Source: Pratylenchus scribneri (lineage: Eukaryota > Nematoda > Chromadorea > Rhabditida > Pratylenchidae). From it: a stretch of 64,000 nt of DNA. The translations under genes and the position numbers were made by a program. The DNA lies in contig JAQSEB010000013.1 of assembly GCA_030063045.1 (NCBI GenBank), positions 1,380,431-1,444,430 on the forward strand, in the 5' to 3' direction. The notes under the pieces were generated by a model. That model saw nothing but the letters and a program-made list of their open reading frames with translations, made no database searches and was not told the DNA's origin. This document shows, one piece after another, positions 44,641-59,788 of this stretch; position 1 is the stretch's first letter, and each line of letters begins with the position of its first letter.

Positions 44641-47638
44641 CTTAAATTGATATGAAAATCAATCACATATGCCATCTATATGGCTATTTTTAAAAAATAA
44701 ATATAAATTTATCCAGAAAAATTTAAATTTTAATAAATCGTGAAAATAAAATATTATATTATTCGGAAGAACATTTATATTTTTTTATTATTATATAAAA
44801 TAATAAAGAAAATTTTGAAAATGCTAAATAATAATTAATTGGTTAATTTAATTTGCAATACTATATTTAAATTAAATCATCCTTACTACAAAATATATCA
44901 ATCATTTAATAATAATTTTTAATTAAAAATGGAGCATCCGAAAAAATGTTATAAAATTTATATAATTGAAATAATTTTTCAAATGAAATTTAAACTAAAG
45001 AAAATAGAATAAAATTGCTTCCAAATTAAAGAAGGAAAAAAAATAAACAATTCGTATTGATAAAAAAAATTACTAAGAAACGATTAATAAAAATTTTTTA
45101 AAAAAGTATCAATTATTATGATTAAAATTGTAAGGACAATAATAATTTTAAATTTTTCAATGCTGACAAGGAAGAAGAAGTCTCCCAATTGCAATTTCAT
45201 AACTTACTACAATAACAAAAGGATACTTACCGCCTAATGCTTTAATATTAATAAAATTAATTAACCTAATGGGAATAAGAAATAAATTATATTGTTTTGC
45301 TCATTAAAATGAACAACCAAGTCTATGTGGATATTAAAATAGATATTATTAAAAAATTCGGATGAATTAAAAAAAAATTTATGCTAAAAAACTGAGAATC
45401 TTCAAAGGCACTTAGTTAAAATAACAGACTTTTGGTCTATACAAAAGGAAAATCTTTCGATAGGAACATAATAAATTAAGCATTCTCTTAATTAGTATAA
45501 ATGCTTAAATTAATTTTGGGTAAGAAAATTTAAAAGAATTATTTTCAAAATAAATATACAGTAAATCGTAAAATTTTTAATAAACTATTTTTGTTTTGAA
45601 AACTATCCCTTTAAAATAATATAAGAATTATTTATTTACTAAAAGATAAAAGAATTATTTATAAGAAAATTCTTAGAATATCGCTGATCAAGAAATTTAA
45701 ATAAAACAAATTACGGAAGATAATAAAAATTTTATTTTCGTTTGGATAATTTTTTAAATTTTATCAAATATTTTATGTTCGATATAATTATATCATCTGA
45801 TATCAAATGTTATATATTTTCTAAATTGAATATTCTAAAAAAACAAAGTAGTGCAAGGTAAATAATTAGAAATTTTCTTCTTTTGCAAATGAGCAATAAT
45901 ATGAAAATTATAAAAGATACCTATGTAGGAAAAGAACGCCTACTATTAAATTAAATAAGAAAATTAATTTTAATTTAATTTAATTTAATTTAATTATATA
46001 TATATAAATTCATCAATACTTTTAACTCTATAATTTGATATTTATTTATAATAAAGATATATTATTAAAATTCAGGAAAAACTAAAAAAATAAATAAAAA
46101 ATTAAATTATTTAAAATTTAAAGAGAATGATGTAAATAATTGAGAAAATCAAGAATTATATTTGAAATAAAATAAATATTAAATTTCATAAATAATTAAA
46201 AATAAATTTTAAAAATATAATTGACTATAAATTTTTTTTTATAAATTATTTAATATTTTAAAAATTTTTTAATAAGTTAATTTGATTTTATGTTTGTATT
46301 TTTTTCATCTATTTTTATTTTATGTGAAAAAAATAATGAAAAATAATTTATTGAATTAATTTTCAAATTATTTTATATTTTAAAAAAGATTCTGCTGATT
46401 CTATCAGATCTAGCTATTATTAATGATTTTTTTGTTTGGTGCATCCAATTTTTAAATCTTAATCAAAATTTTTTTTTGAAATTTAAAAATAAATTAATTA
46501 CCAAGAAATAATAAAAAAATTTTTTATAATATTTAGAAAAACTAAATAGCAACGTCAAAATTTAAAAAAATATTTCTACCAAAGTAAAAAAAATTTAAAA
46601 TAAGTCCATTTAAAATTTTAAATGCCTCTCCTTGACAGCTTCAGTTAGGGCTGCTCAAATACGATAATATTAAATTTTGAAAGGGGCTAAATAAAATTAA
46701 GTTATGATTATTTTTTCATATTATTTATAAAATTTTTATATAAATTAATTTATGATTGTTTATAATATTTAATAAATATTTAGTGATTTATAAAATATAA
46801 TTTTTATATAATTCTTGTAGATAAAATTTTGAAATTCAGCCCGAAAATGTGCTAGGATTATTAAAACTTTTAAATTAAAGCGCAAAATTTTAATTAAAAT
46901 ATCAAATAATTCATATAAAATTTTTTTCTAATAAATTGATTATTAAAATAAAATACAAATTATCGGATATATGCATTATTTTATTTTCTTAAAAATATCT
47001 TCATTGATAAAAGCCACAGAGAGAAAGTTAAATCCTATACCGAACTATAAAAATTTCTAAATATACCGCAATATTAAACAAGCATGCAACCAAAATAATT
47101 ATAAAATATATTTTTTTAAATTATATACTTTATTCATTTTTGGTAAAATGATCAGGTCGTCTAAATGATTCAAGAATTTTTCAGAATTTTCAAATGTTTA
47201 TATTTATAAAAATTATTTGAAATTTTGAAATTAAATTTATTCTAAAATATTATTTATAAGAGAATTAATAATTAAATAATAATTAAAATTTTCTATAAAA
47301 ATAAGTTCGACAAAAAAATTAAATTTAATACCAAACTTTACTAAAATTTTTAATTGGTAAATACTATATTGAAAAATATTTTGATAATATTTGAAAAACT
47401 ATTGTCCATAATGACTTTAAATTAAAAAAAATTAATCATAAATTATAAGAAATATTATGAATAACCATTTGGTCAGTCAATCCCTTTTCAATTAAAAATT
47501 TATAAATCTATGTAAAATATTCTGTCTGTCAAAAAGCTTTAAAAAAATTTTATCTTTTAAATAAATTAAAAAAATTTTCAAATAGATAAAATATTTTTAA
47601 TTAAAAATATTTAATTTAAATGATTCATCCACATTTGA

Positions 47639-47743
47639 AAGACAGAAAGAATTTTCAATGAAATCAATTCATTGCATCAGAAATTTTCTCGAAAAAATAT
47701 TGACCAAATCAAAATGAGCAGAACAGACCGCGACTTATCTTAA
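47639..47743 (+). other. Exon-like island
   Basis: 34 codons after a TGA: ERIFNEINSLHQKFSRKNID, then QIKMSRTDRDLS, ending at TAA. The frame continues plausibly (TCLDLLSVTF) beyond the TAA. Confidence 0.2.
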
Positions 47744-48707
47744 ACTTGTTTAGATTTGTTATCTGTAACTTTTTTTAAAATTTCTCTTATTAAACAGAAA
47801 TGTTATTATCGCAATTCTAAAAGGCGAATTAATTTGAAAAATTACATATCAAAAATTATATAGATGACTAATAAATATTGTTAATTTTTAAAATTCATTT
47901 ATGAAAAATTATTAACCGACAATTTAAATTATATTTAAAAAATATTTAATAATCTAATTATATTGAATAATTGAAGGGAGAAAATTAATAGGGATTGATA
48001 TTTACAATAAAGTAAATTTATAAAATTGAACTATAATTATGTTTTTTTAAAAATGGTTCAATTAAACTGGATTAAAAAATAGAAAAAAAAATTACAAGGA
48101 AATGATAGCGGTGATGATGAAATAAGAAGTGATACATAACTTAGAAATATTAGACCTTCTGTTGAATTTGAAAAAGTAATGAAAAAGAATTAATTGAATC
48201 AAATATATTAATTATAAAATTTAACCAATAATTTAAAAAATTTTTTTTTTAAAAAAGGCTGAATATTAAAATTTATAATTTTAATATAATATAAAAATAT
48301 ATGAAAATATGGATTAGATTCAATTTATAAATTAAAATAACTTTTAACCTCTTTTGATAGTATAAGAAATTTTATTATTTTATTCGAAATCTATTATAAA
48401 TTTTTTTTTAACATTTTCTTAATTAATGGGGTAGTTATTTTGCATATTTCTAACAATTTAATTCAAAATAAAAAAAATATATTTCACGTAATCAAGTTTA
48501 AAATAGTAAATATCAAGGAAAATACACAAAATAATACAAAGAATAAAATTTTAATCGAGAAAATATTAAATTTATTAAACAAAAAAATAAAATGAAATTA
48601 AATTTTAATGCCATTTATTAAAGTATAGTTAAATTTTTGTGAACAATTATGCAAAAAAATTTGCATCAGAATTCTATGCAATTTTCTAATCAATAAATTA
48701 TATTAAC

Positions 48708-48845
48708 AGGTGTCGAAAGCAAGACGCGCAGCAGAAGCCGAAGAAAGATTTCGAATTCGAATCAGATTATGATAAAGATATAAGTATAATGCAGATCAGC
48801 ATTGCATTTAACAAAAAAATAATAATGCAATTTATTTATAAATGA
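48708..48845 (+). other. Exon-like island
   Basis: 45 codons to TGA beginning CRKQDAQQKPKKDFEFESDY after a TTAACAG acceptor-like site; charged and low in complexity. Function unknown. Confidence 0.2.
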
Positions 48846-51800
48846 TTAAAAAATGTATAATAAAAATAGATGAAAAAATGGCTTATTATTTTATTTAATA
48901 AAAAGATTTTTAAAAAATTGTGATAAAAATTCTGAAAATATGTAATTAATATTTTTTCTCCTTTAAATTATATTATTGAAATTCTAAATTATTTTAAAAG
49001 GATTATAATACTATATTTATTTAAAAAAAGTTATTTAATTTAATGAATTAATATATATCATTTTTATTTTTATAAATAAAATTTAAAAAACTTTCTGAAA
49101 AAAATAAAAGATACAGAAAAGAAAATAATTTATATATATAAAAATTAATTTCGTCCGAAATTGACGTTAAACTACAAAGTAGAAATTTCAAATTTTAAAC
49201 AGTTAAATTGATAATATAAATAAAATAATATTTTGATATATTAATATTTCTTATTATCAAACTTTAAATAATATTTATTGGCACAATATATTCTATTAAA
49301 AAAATTGAAAATTAAATGAATTAATGGCTTTTAAGATTATTGATAAAATCTAAAATCTACATATTTTGCTTTAATAGAAAAACAATGGTTTTAAAAAATA
49401 AGTTGTTATTAACATTATTTATTAAAATGAAAGAACATGTAATTGCTAGGTTTATTTTAATATATCTTAAAATTATTTAGATAAATTTTTTAAAAAAATA
49501 AAGATGATTTTATTGATATTCAAAATAATATTGAAATAGACATGAAAATATCACTACGTATATAAAAGATTAATTTAAGAAAAATATGATAAAATATTCT
49601 TTCAAATGTAAAAAAGATTAATATAAGTAAAATATGATTGTTTTCTAGTATATCATTGTTTCATGGAAGAAAATTTTATGAAATATAAACTTTAATTAAA
49701 TATATATATATTTCCTATACAAAAAATTTATTTAAAATTCGCTTATAAATAAACCCTTCAAAACTTATTTTATTGACAAATATAAAAATTTTCTTCACTT
49801 ATTAAACATGAGAGTTGAATAATTTACCTGTTCAAGTTTTCCTATAATCCAATGCAAAGAGAAAATATGCAAATTTTTTATCTATAGATCTGCGAATTTG
49901 AAAATGCATTAAAGTTAAAAGTTTGGCAATATGAAGAAGTTAGAAAAGTAAATGTCATTGATAGTAGCAACATGATATATAATATAAAAAAGGAAAATAA
50001 AAATTTTAAATAAAAGTTAAATAAAATTTACAATTAATAGGAAAAAAATTATGGTATATTAAAATTCATATAATTATATAAAAAATTTTTTTAACATAAG
50101 AATAAAATTTTCATAGAAAATACATATATATCTTTGAAATTCATTGAAATCTAGGCCAAAGAAGGAACAAATTGCAAGGAAACTTTGCAAATGATTGTCT
50201 CAAATTCTTAAGTAATTAACATTTAGACAATTGATTATTAATGAATGAAAATTTATAACAAAATAAAAAAGCAATATGATAATTTATGAAATTATTAAAT
50301 AAAATTAAAAAAAATTAAAATTAAATATTAAGTATGTAAAATTTTTTTATATTAATTTATTTGAAAAATTTTTTGAAAAAAATATAATATTAATAATTTA
50401 ATTACCTAATTGAAAAAATTGGAACTTCATTGAAATCAGAGAAAAAGAAATCATTGTATCTTTATCGATAAATATTACATTTGCACTTCAAATTTTAAAA
50501 AATAAAATTTAAATTATAATTTTAATTTTTATTTAAATTATCCAGCATAAAATATTTTTCTTAAATGGACTTCAGTTACAGAAGCTGTTCTATAATATTC
50601 CAATAATATAATTAATTTATATAAAAAATATCATTTTAAAATTATCAAATAATCTCTAAAGAAAATAAAAAATCATTTATGATCTATTTTTCAAACTAAT
50701 TTACAAAATTAATGAAAGGAAATGAAAATAAAATTTTATAGAGGTGTTGCTAGAAAATCAAATAAAAATATTATACAACTAATAAATAAATATAATTCTA
50801 CAGAAAAATTTAAATTCGATATAAAATTATATAAAAAAATTTATACAATTAAATTACATTTTTTATGGACATAAATTTATGTTTTCTGCAGGGGCTCATC
50901 ATAATATTTTTAAGGAAAATTAAAATTTATTTTTTACAATAATAATAATTAATTCATACAAATTCTATTGTTATGAATGCCTTCTGATATTTTTGCGCAA
51001 ATTTTCAATAGAAATAATAAAATAAAAAAAATATTTAATAAGATATTTATTGAAAAATCAATAAAATGGAAAATGAATATAATATTCATATTTTCATGGA
51101 CTTTTATATATTTATAATAATTTTATTAAAAAGCTACATAAAAATTAATTTTAAATATGCAAATCAAAAGCAAAAAAATAAAAAATTCATTTTCAATATA
51201 AAAATATTTTAAATCGAATTTATAATAATTATATTAAAGGAGGGAGTGATAGAGAAGAATCATGTCAAAATCCGAAAAAACCTTCAATAATTTTTGAAGA
51301 ATGAGAAAAATATCTTTAAAAAAGGAGAATTGAATGTGGATGGTATAATTGCTATATAGTTTGAAAATATAAAAATTTAAAAAAAATTCTTTTAACAATG
51401 AATAATCGAAAATAAAAGAATTTAATAATTTATGGTTAAATTTAAATATACTATTTAATATAAAAATTTTTTATAAAATTGCTATAAAATTAAATGTTAA
51501 AAATTAAATATAATTAAAGAAAATGCCATTATTTGGCTATATAATTCGGGAAATTGATAATAATATCTCTTCTAAAGATATTCTATCAAATATTTTTAAA
51601 TCTTATTTTCAAAATACTTTTAAAATTTTATAAAATCAAAAAAATATTTATTTTAAGAGCGTGATTAAAAATGAATATAAATTATTATCAAATACACCTC
51701 TAACATATTGTCGATGTAACACAATTTGTCTTGTATGCTTATTATCATTTTATATCGTCGACATACTTCTTCCTAATCTAAGAAAATTCGTAAAAAAAAT

Positions 51801-53071
51801 CACCAAAATTTTATTAATATCGAATTATCTATTATTTCTAATGAAAATTGGAACAAAAATAATATAATTACTTTTTTTTCTAATAATATTTTACATGAGA
51901 ATCAGAAAATATTTTTAAAAAAATTTTAAAAATTTAATTGATCAAATAGTGGGAAATATGCCTTTAAATAATGGTGCAATCAATGATAATATTAAAATAA
52001 TTGAATGGTTGAATTATTATAAATGATGAAATATGACCATTAATTTAATTTCACCGATAAATAAACAAATAATATAAAAAATTTTTTTAAATAATTATTA
52101 AGAAATATCAAGACTAGATCGATTAAAATAAAAATTAAATACTTATTTTAAAAATTATTTAAAAAAGAAAAAAGATAAATAAATAATAAAAATAATTCAA
52201 TATCAAATATTCTATGGAACATAAATTAATGATTTTAAATTAAAAGAAATTAAAAAAAATTTTAAAATAAATTATTAATTTAAACAAATTCTGAAGAGAT
52301 TTTTTAAAAGAATCCTGTAAATCGTCAAGCTAAATTGAGAATTATGATATTTAAATTAAAAAATTAAAAGAATCAATTTAAAAATTATAATCATAAAATT
52401 TAGATTATATTTTTTTTGAAAATAATTAAAAAATTTCCAAACAAGAAAAAAGTTTTTAAAAATTTTTTACCATGCACTAATTTAAAAAATATCGGAATAA
52501 TTTATTAAAATTTAGCAATAATTGAGAAAGTAAATGATTATTTAATAGAGTAAATCTAAGAAAGCAAAATATTTAAAAAGCCTTGAATATAAAATGATTT
52601 AAGGATTCTAAATGTTTAAAATTTAAATTGAGAAATTAGATAAAAAATTATCAAAAAAATATTTAATAATGAATTATTGAAATAAATTATGAACCAATAG
52701 AAATTAAATATTTTAGAAATTAAATAAAATTTTTAAAAATATAAAATTAAAATTTATATCCATAAAATAAATGTAATAAATTAATTATTTAATTCCATTT
52801 TGCAAAATTATAATTCTATTCAAATCCATAAGAGTAACAAAATTTGGAAAGAAAATTGCTTCTCTAATTTTTACCCAAAAGAAAAGAACGATTAATTTTT
52901 TAAATGAAAAAATTCATCTTTGGAATAATAAAATTTTTATAAAATTTAATTAAAAACTCCTAAAATATAATTTAAAAAATTATCATTTTTATCAATTCGA
53001 TCATTAAATTTTTTTTTCAAATATTTAATAAAAAAAGATGTATTGCGAAAAATTTACTTAAAAATAATTAG

Positions 53072-53182
53072 ATAAATAGAATTAAAAATTTTATTTATTC
53101 AAATAACACTATTCAGCGAGAAATGATAATGACATCGAACAGCAAAATTGTTGGCGAGGACTGGGAAAGCAGTGGCCTTTGA
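53072..53182 (+). other. Exon-like island
   Basis: 36 codons ending in TGA where the balanced composition also ends: TIQREMIMTSNSKIVGEDWE, then SSGL. Other frames are also partly open. Confidence 0.2.
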
Positions 53183-55448
53183 TTTTTTTCCTATAGTATT
53201 TTGAGAATAAAAAAATGATTAAAATAATTTTAAGAATTACCTTATAAATTTAATGTTTATTTCGAATAGTTATCAAATTCTGAATGATGGCAAGCATCTA
53301 GATAATATTGAAGAAGAAATCGAGTAAAATTAATTTTAATTAATTTGATTTAAAAAAGCTTTTACAAAAAATATCTATTCAATATAATTTTAATTTTTAT
53401 GTTTATTTAGAAATTCTAAACATAGAACAACTCTGGTATTTCAGATCCAGATCCAGAGACAAATTTAAAATTTCCATTTGAGTGGGAATTAAATGAAGCC
53501 ATGTATATAAATTTCCGTTTTTTTAAAATTTTGTATTAAGATTATTTTATATTTTTACTAGAGGAAGAGGAATTAATCGTATATAATTTTTAAATTTTAA
53601 AAAAATATATTTAAGCATTTATATTTTTATTAAAATATTCTAAATAAAATAAAATAACTTTGTTAAAAGAAATACTAAATTTTTATATACCATATATGCC
53701 GGCTCTTAAATTATTTTGAATATAATATTTATTGGAAAATTAACTAAATTTTAAATTAATAAAGAAATAAAAGTGTATTAATTAGTAATAGAAATGGAAT
53801 ATGCAAACATCCATAAAAATAATAATACTAACTTTCAAAATATTATATGAATACATATATTTTAAATTAATTGGCTTGTTTATTGTGAGAAGAATTTGGC
53901 ATTTAAATTATTCTGGCTCTAGAACAAAAAACATTGAAAATTTTTGCGTATATAGAAAAAAATTTAAGCAAATATATTAAAAATTTTTTATTTACATTTT
54001 TTTAACAATTATACAATTAATTTTAATAAAATTATTTAAATTTAAATTCCTTTATGAATATAAATAAATTTTCACACATATTCTTTTTTTGAGAGCAGTT
54101 TTAACTAATTTAAATCATAAATTAAACATTAATAAAAATATTATAATTAAATAAAATTAAGATTATTTTATTATAAAAATTTAATATTAAATTATCATGA
54201 AAGGAAAATAGAAGTAAAAAGAATCAATCAATAAATAAAATAATATTTCAAAATTTATTTATATTTGAGAATTAGAGGATAAAAAATATTTTAATTTATA
54301 TTATTCATTTAAAATTAAATTTAAAATATATAGATAATATATTAAATTGTTTTAAAAATGGATATGAATATCCATATAAATTTTGTAACAAAAATATATT
54401 TTTAAAAATAAAATTATAATGTATTAATTATAGGACTATATATTCTGTCGCAAATTTAACAAAAAAATTTTTCAAATTTAAAATTTTTTCGTAATTTTAA
54501 TCTAATCATTAAACTTCTAAATTATATAGATTGTAATTATTTCAAAATATTTTATACTTGCGAATATTTTTAAGACGGTAGAAAAATTTTTGATCGATTT
54601 TAATTAAAGAAAATCTTCCATTTTAACTAAATAATGACGTCACCATTGCTCTCCCTCTCGTTTCATTTCAATTATATTAAAATATTAATTAAAAATCAAA
54701 TTGTAGTTTTTTTGTTTATTACCGAATTATTATAAAAAAATAATAAGAAAAAATTAATTTTATAAAAGCAATTTTTATAAAAAAAATATTTAAAATAAAA
54801 GAATACTTTCAAAATTTTATTGGTTAATACTAATATAAACTAAAATTCCAATTAATATAGAAAAGATAATAAATAATTAAACTTTGTCTAAAAGGGTATT
54901 TATTATTTAATATTAATAAATTAATATAAAAAAATTTATAAAATTAAATTAAAAATGATTGCTTAAAAAGAAAAACAAAAAAAAAATCTTATATAAAAAA
55001 GTTTTTTATCCTATTTTATCTTATTGATCTCAAAAATTTTTTTAAATCAAAAAAATTTAAAAAAATTTATAATATAAAGAAAAAAATTCAATAAAAGAAA
55101 CTTTTTTACCTAATAAGAAAAATATATTATTGAAAAAAAAAATATTAATTTAAATGATACACGTAATTTTTATTTTTTTATAATTATTTAAAATCTATTT
55201 CAAAATTTAATTTTTTTGCAATTAATACTTCATTATAATAAATATTTTATTTTCATTCATAAATATTCTTTTTTTATTGCATTCTAATATAAAATAAATT
55301 CTATAAATTTTTGTCTAATTTATATTGTTGATGATAAATTTATTTCTGATTTAAAAAAAAAATGTTTTAATTATTTAGATTTGAAATTCAGAATTTAAAT
55401 ATATGTTTAATTTTCATAAATAACAAGATTCAAAATAAATAATTTTAA

Positions 55449-55595
55449 AGTCACAGCATTCTTGACATTTTGTTAGCTTTCGATTTGATGGGAAGAAATA
55501 CTTTAGCACTCCATTAGGTTTCGAATTTTCTTTAAATAAATAATATTAATTTAATTGATTTATTGAATGGAAAAATTGTTATTCCTAATTTTTGA
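55449..55595 (+). other. Coding-like stretch broken only by TAG and TAA
   Basis: The frame reads SHSILDILLAFDLMGRNTLA, then LH, a TAG (55515), VSNFL, a TAA (55533), INNINLIDLLNGKIVIPNF and TGA. A second frame (HFVSFRFDGKKYF) is open as well, so the evidence is weak. Confidence 0.15.
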
Positions 55596-56355
55596 ATGAA
55601 GAAATAAAATTTTAAAAAATAAATGTAGAAAGAAAATAATATAAAAATTTTCTAGATATTGATATATTAAATAATAATAATTTATTTTCAAAAATAATTT
55701 AAAAAATAGAAATTAATTAAAAATGCAATACGTAGGTAAAATTTAATTAATGAATTTTTTTCCAATAGAGTGTGAAAAAAAGTCGATATAAGTTTTGAAA
55801 ATTATAAAAATGATAAAAATTCATGATAAAAATATTTGCCCCTAAAAATAGTTAATTTTTGAAATTATATAAATAGAAATAATACCAAGAGTAATTAACA
55901 ACAATTCAAAGACGAAAAAAGAAGCTGTTTAGAACAAAATTTATTTTAAGATTTTATTTAAAATTTTTATAATAATCGATCCGTTCAGTTTCTTTGGGAG
56001 TCATGAATTCATTGATAATCATCTGATTGAGATGAATGTTGTGTTAAATTATCAAATTAATTTTATTTTATCTTTAATGAAAGAATAATTATAGAATTAT
56101 TAAAGAAATATAATTTACAATTGTAATCTTAAATTTATTAAATTTAGAAATTATGAAAAATAATGGTTAAAATCTTCAATAAATTATTTATTAAATATTT
56201 AAAATAATAATTTTAATTAGATATAATATAAATATTTTTATAAGAGCCTATTTTATTCAAATATATATTCTAAAAATAAATGTAGCAAAAATTTTTGCAT
56301 CAAAATAATTTAATTTTAAAACATAATTATAATATGTATTTAATAATATTTTTGA

Positions 56356-56490
56356 AAAAAAAGGTTAGCAATCATCAAAAATAAAAATTTAAAAGCCACC
56401 ACAAATGAGGAAATTATCAATTATCACACAATGAAATTAATTCAACAAAAATTCCCAGAATGGATTTATTAGAAACTCTAAAATATTTGA
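56356..56490 (+). other. Exon-like island broken by TAG and TAA
   Basis: 38 codons without a stop: LKATTNEEIINYHTMKLIQQ, then KFPEWIY, a TAG at 56470, KL, a TAA at 56479, NI and TGA. Of all the islands this reads most like a real protein segment. Confidence 0.25.
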
Positions 56491-58953
56491 AAAAGAATGA
56501 AATATATTATGTGATATAGTGTGCATCCTCAATATCGTGTGGAGGCAATAAATATCACTAATGAATTTTCTATAAATTAAATAAATTAGAAAATAAAAAA
56601 TAATTTATTCCAACACAAAAGATTAAATTAATATCATCAATATAATCAAAATTGTAATATAAATTTATATAAATTCAAAAATATAAAATTTTTGAGGAAA
56701 AATAATTAGAATGTAATATGCTACCTCGATTAATTTAAACTTTGAGGATGAAAATATAGCGATATTAAAGGAATGGAAAGGGTCAAGTTTAGCAAATTTA
56801 AACCTTCAAAAGGGGACATCTAATTATTTTCCAATCAGCATTTTTCAATTAATAATTTAAAGAAGAGTTTTATAATTGAATATTTATCCTGATTATTCGA
56901 TTATATAATTATTGTAAATATATAGTATTTTATATATCTTAAAAATTTTTTTTAATTTATAATATTATGAGAGAAAGATCATGTAAATTTATTTATTTAA
57001 AATAATTATATTTATATTTTTTAATTCGAAAATTTTAAGAAAATTTAAGAAACATGGAAAGTTTAAAGTAAATTCATAATATTTGATAATAATTTAAAAA
57101 ATAATATTCTGAATATAAATTTAAACTTCAAAAAATATCTTTTTTATAAAATTCCAATTTAAAAATTCAACTATTATCATTATTTGTATAGCAAAAGCCC
57201 GATTCTATGGCGAAATGAAATTGACTGAATATGGGCTATGTAATTAAAAAAACATATATCATATATTTTATAATTTCAGAATATTTTAAATGAAAAGATT
57301 ATTTTCATTAAATTAAAAATAAAAGTTTGAAATGAAGACGAAAGAAAAATTAAATTATTTTAATAATAAAATTCTTATATAGAAAAATAAAATATAAATA
57401 TTATTGCCATGAATAAAATAAATTTAAATCATTTTTTACTCGATATTAATTTAAATAAATAAAGTTCCCAATTTCCATTCTTATCCCATTTATTTTTTCC
57501 CAAAATTTTTTAAAAATGATTATAGTAATTATTCTATTAATTTTCGAAATGCTATCAAAAAGTTTAAACATAGGATTATACTAAATAACCAGAATGAAAT
57601 ACAAATAATCGAAATTATTGCAAGTATTTTATTTTATTTTATTTAAAGATATTCCATGCATATTTTAAAAAAATAAATTTTAATTTATATGTAAAATTAT
57701 TTTTAAAATTGCTTAACAAATAAAATTTAAATACGCTTGAATAATAATATTAAAATGGATGAAATAATTTCATTTGGAGCTTACTATTTTGTCATAAATA
57801 TTATTTGCAAAAAGCTTCTTTTTAATGAGATGGAATTTAAAAAAAATAATTTTTTAAAATACATATTTATGACTATAAATTTGGTAAACCAATTTATATT
57901 AATAATAAATAAATATTTTATAAATTTGATAATTTTTTATTAATCAATTGCATTAAATACTTTTTCATTAAATAGAAGTAAAAGTAAATGAGCAAATTTT
58001 TATTAAAAAATTGAAAAAATACAACTATGATAAGAAAAGGAAAAATTGATTTAAGATCAGTAAGTGAAAAATTTAATATTAATCGATAAAAATTATAAAA
58101 TTAATAATTAAATGTATGTAATAATTTTAAAGACAAAGGTAGATGAAGAAAATTAGATTCGTTCATTGTGTAAGATGAAGATTTTAACGAGATCGAATTT
58201 ACACAAAAAAAGAATAGAATAATTTTTAGCCTGGATGATTTATCATAGAAGCAAATGAAATTTAAAAAAATGAGAATGCTGATGGATAATATTAATTGAT
58301 AATTAATTATTAAACATAATATTTATTTAAATTGTTTTGGCCTCTTTAAAGCAATTGCCATGAAAAGTGGGAACAGAAAATTAAATTCATAGAGCAAAAG
58401 GGGGCAATTGAATCATAATAACTATTTTAAAATAAAAGTTACTTTTGATCGCATAATAAATTATTTAAAAAATTATTTTTCAACAGATGTATTAGACTGC
58501 TATAAAAAGCGGAATATAATGAAAAAAAATAATATAAGGAATGTTCAACTTATAATGAAGATAAATTCAATTTCCTAAAAACAGATTGAGATATATAATA
58601 AAACTAAAATAATAAATAAAAATTTTATTTTAAAGAAAATTTATATATAAAATTAAAAATTGAGTAATTTTACAATGAAGAGAATGACATTTTTCTGACT
58701 AAGCGAAAATTATTCAGAATGACTGCAGCATTTATATGTAAACAACAACGGTTTTTATTAATAAATATATTAAAAATTGAACAAAATTATGCAATAATAA
58801 CTTTATTCGATACATACAAAATTATATTTGAAAGGAAATTATGCATTTGAATCTTATTATGAAATAAAATTATTTAATTATAAATAAAAAATTTGATACA
58901 TGATTGATGGTAAGATAAATTAATTAATATTATGTTTAATTTAGGATCCTTAT

Positions 58954-59788
58954 CAGTGTTTTCATGATACCAAAATTTTCAATATGATATGATAATGATA
59001 TGATAGTCAAAACGGTATCATTCAAAATGATATGATATGATAATGATAGTGACAATTATCACTATCATATCACTATCATATCATTATCATATCATATTAG
59101 CACTATCATTATCATATCATTTTTCTATCATTATCATTTAGAAAAAACCGAGAAAAATATATTACAAAATCGTCAAAAATTTTTATACCGACATTTCAAC
59201 AAAATTTTCTTTCCAAATTAAATAATTTTCATTTGTTAGATAAATAAGTTTATTTGGATTTCATTTTTTATAAGAATATTGGCTAAAAAAACTTTCTACC
59301 GGAATGCTTGAAGAAATTTGAATAAATATTTAAGGTCAATATAAAATTTCCCAATCCTTCCAGAAGCTTCCAATGCAAAAAATTTTTTTAAATTTTAAAT
59401 TATTTAAATTTTGGATTTTTTAAATTTAATTCAGAATCGTATATGAAAAATTCATTAATGAATATTTAAGAAAGAGAGTTTCATAAGAAAAAATTAGATT
59501 GCTTAAAATGCCAATAAAGGTCCAGGAATAATAATTTAGTCAAAAATTGGAAAAATTTTTTGGAAATTCTTTGAAAAATGGACAAAATTTTAAAAAATTT
59601 TTTGAAAATTGCCTGCTTTCAACTATCATGATACTATCATGATAGTATCACTTTTTTATGATAGAAAATTTCTCAAAATGATATGATACTGATATGATAG
59701 TCAAAGTGCTATCATATCACTATCATATCATTATCATATCACTATCATATCATTATCATATCATATTAGCACTATCATGAAAACACTG
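58954..59788. mobile_element. hAT-like non-autonomous element, 835 bases
   Basis: Terminal inverted repeat CAGTGTTTTCATGAT at the left with its exact inverse at the right, flanked by a perfect 8-base direct repeat ATCCTTAT (58946-58953 and 59789-59796). Just inside both ends lie arrays of ATGATATGATA/TATCATATCAT. No coding frame. The structure fits the hAT superfamily. Confidence 0.9.

Noticed and set aside
57737..57943. 68-codon frame in the AT-rich domain
   Set aside because: Composed almost wholly of Ile, Asn, Lys, Phe and Leu as expected from AT-rich random sequence; no balanced-composition island beneath it.
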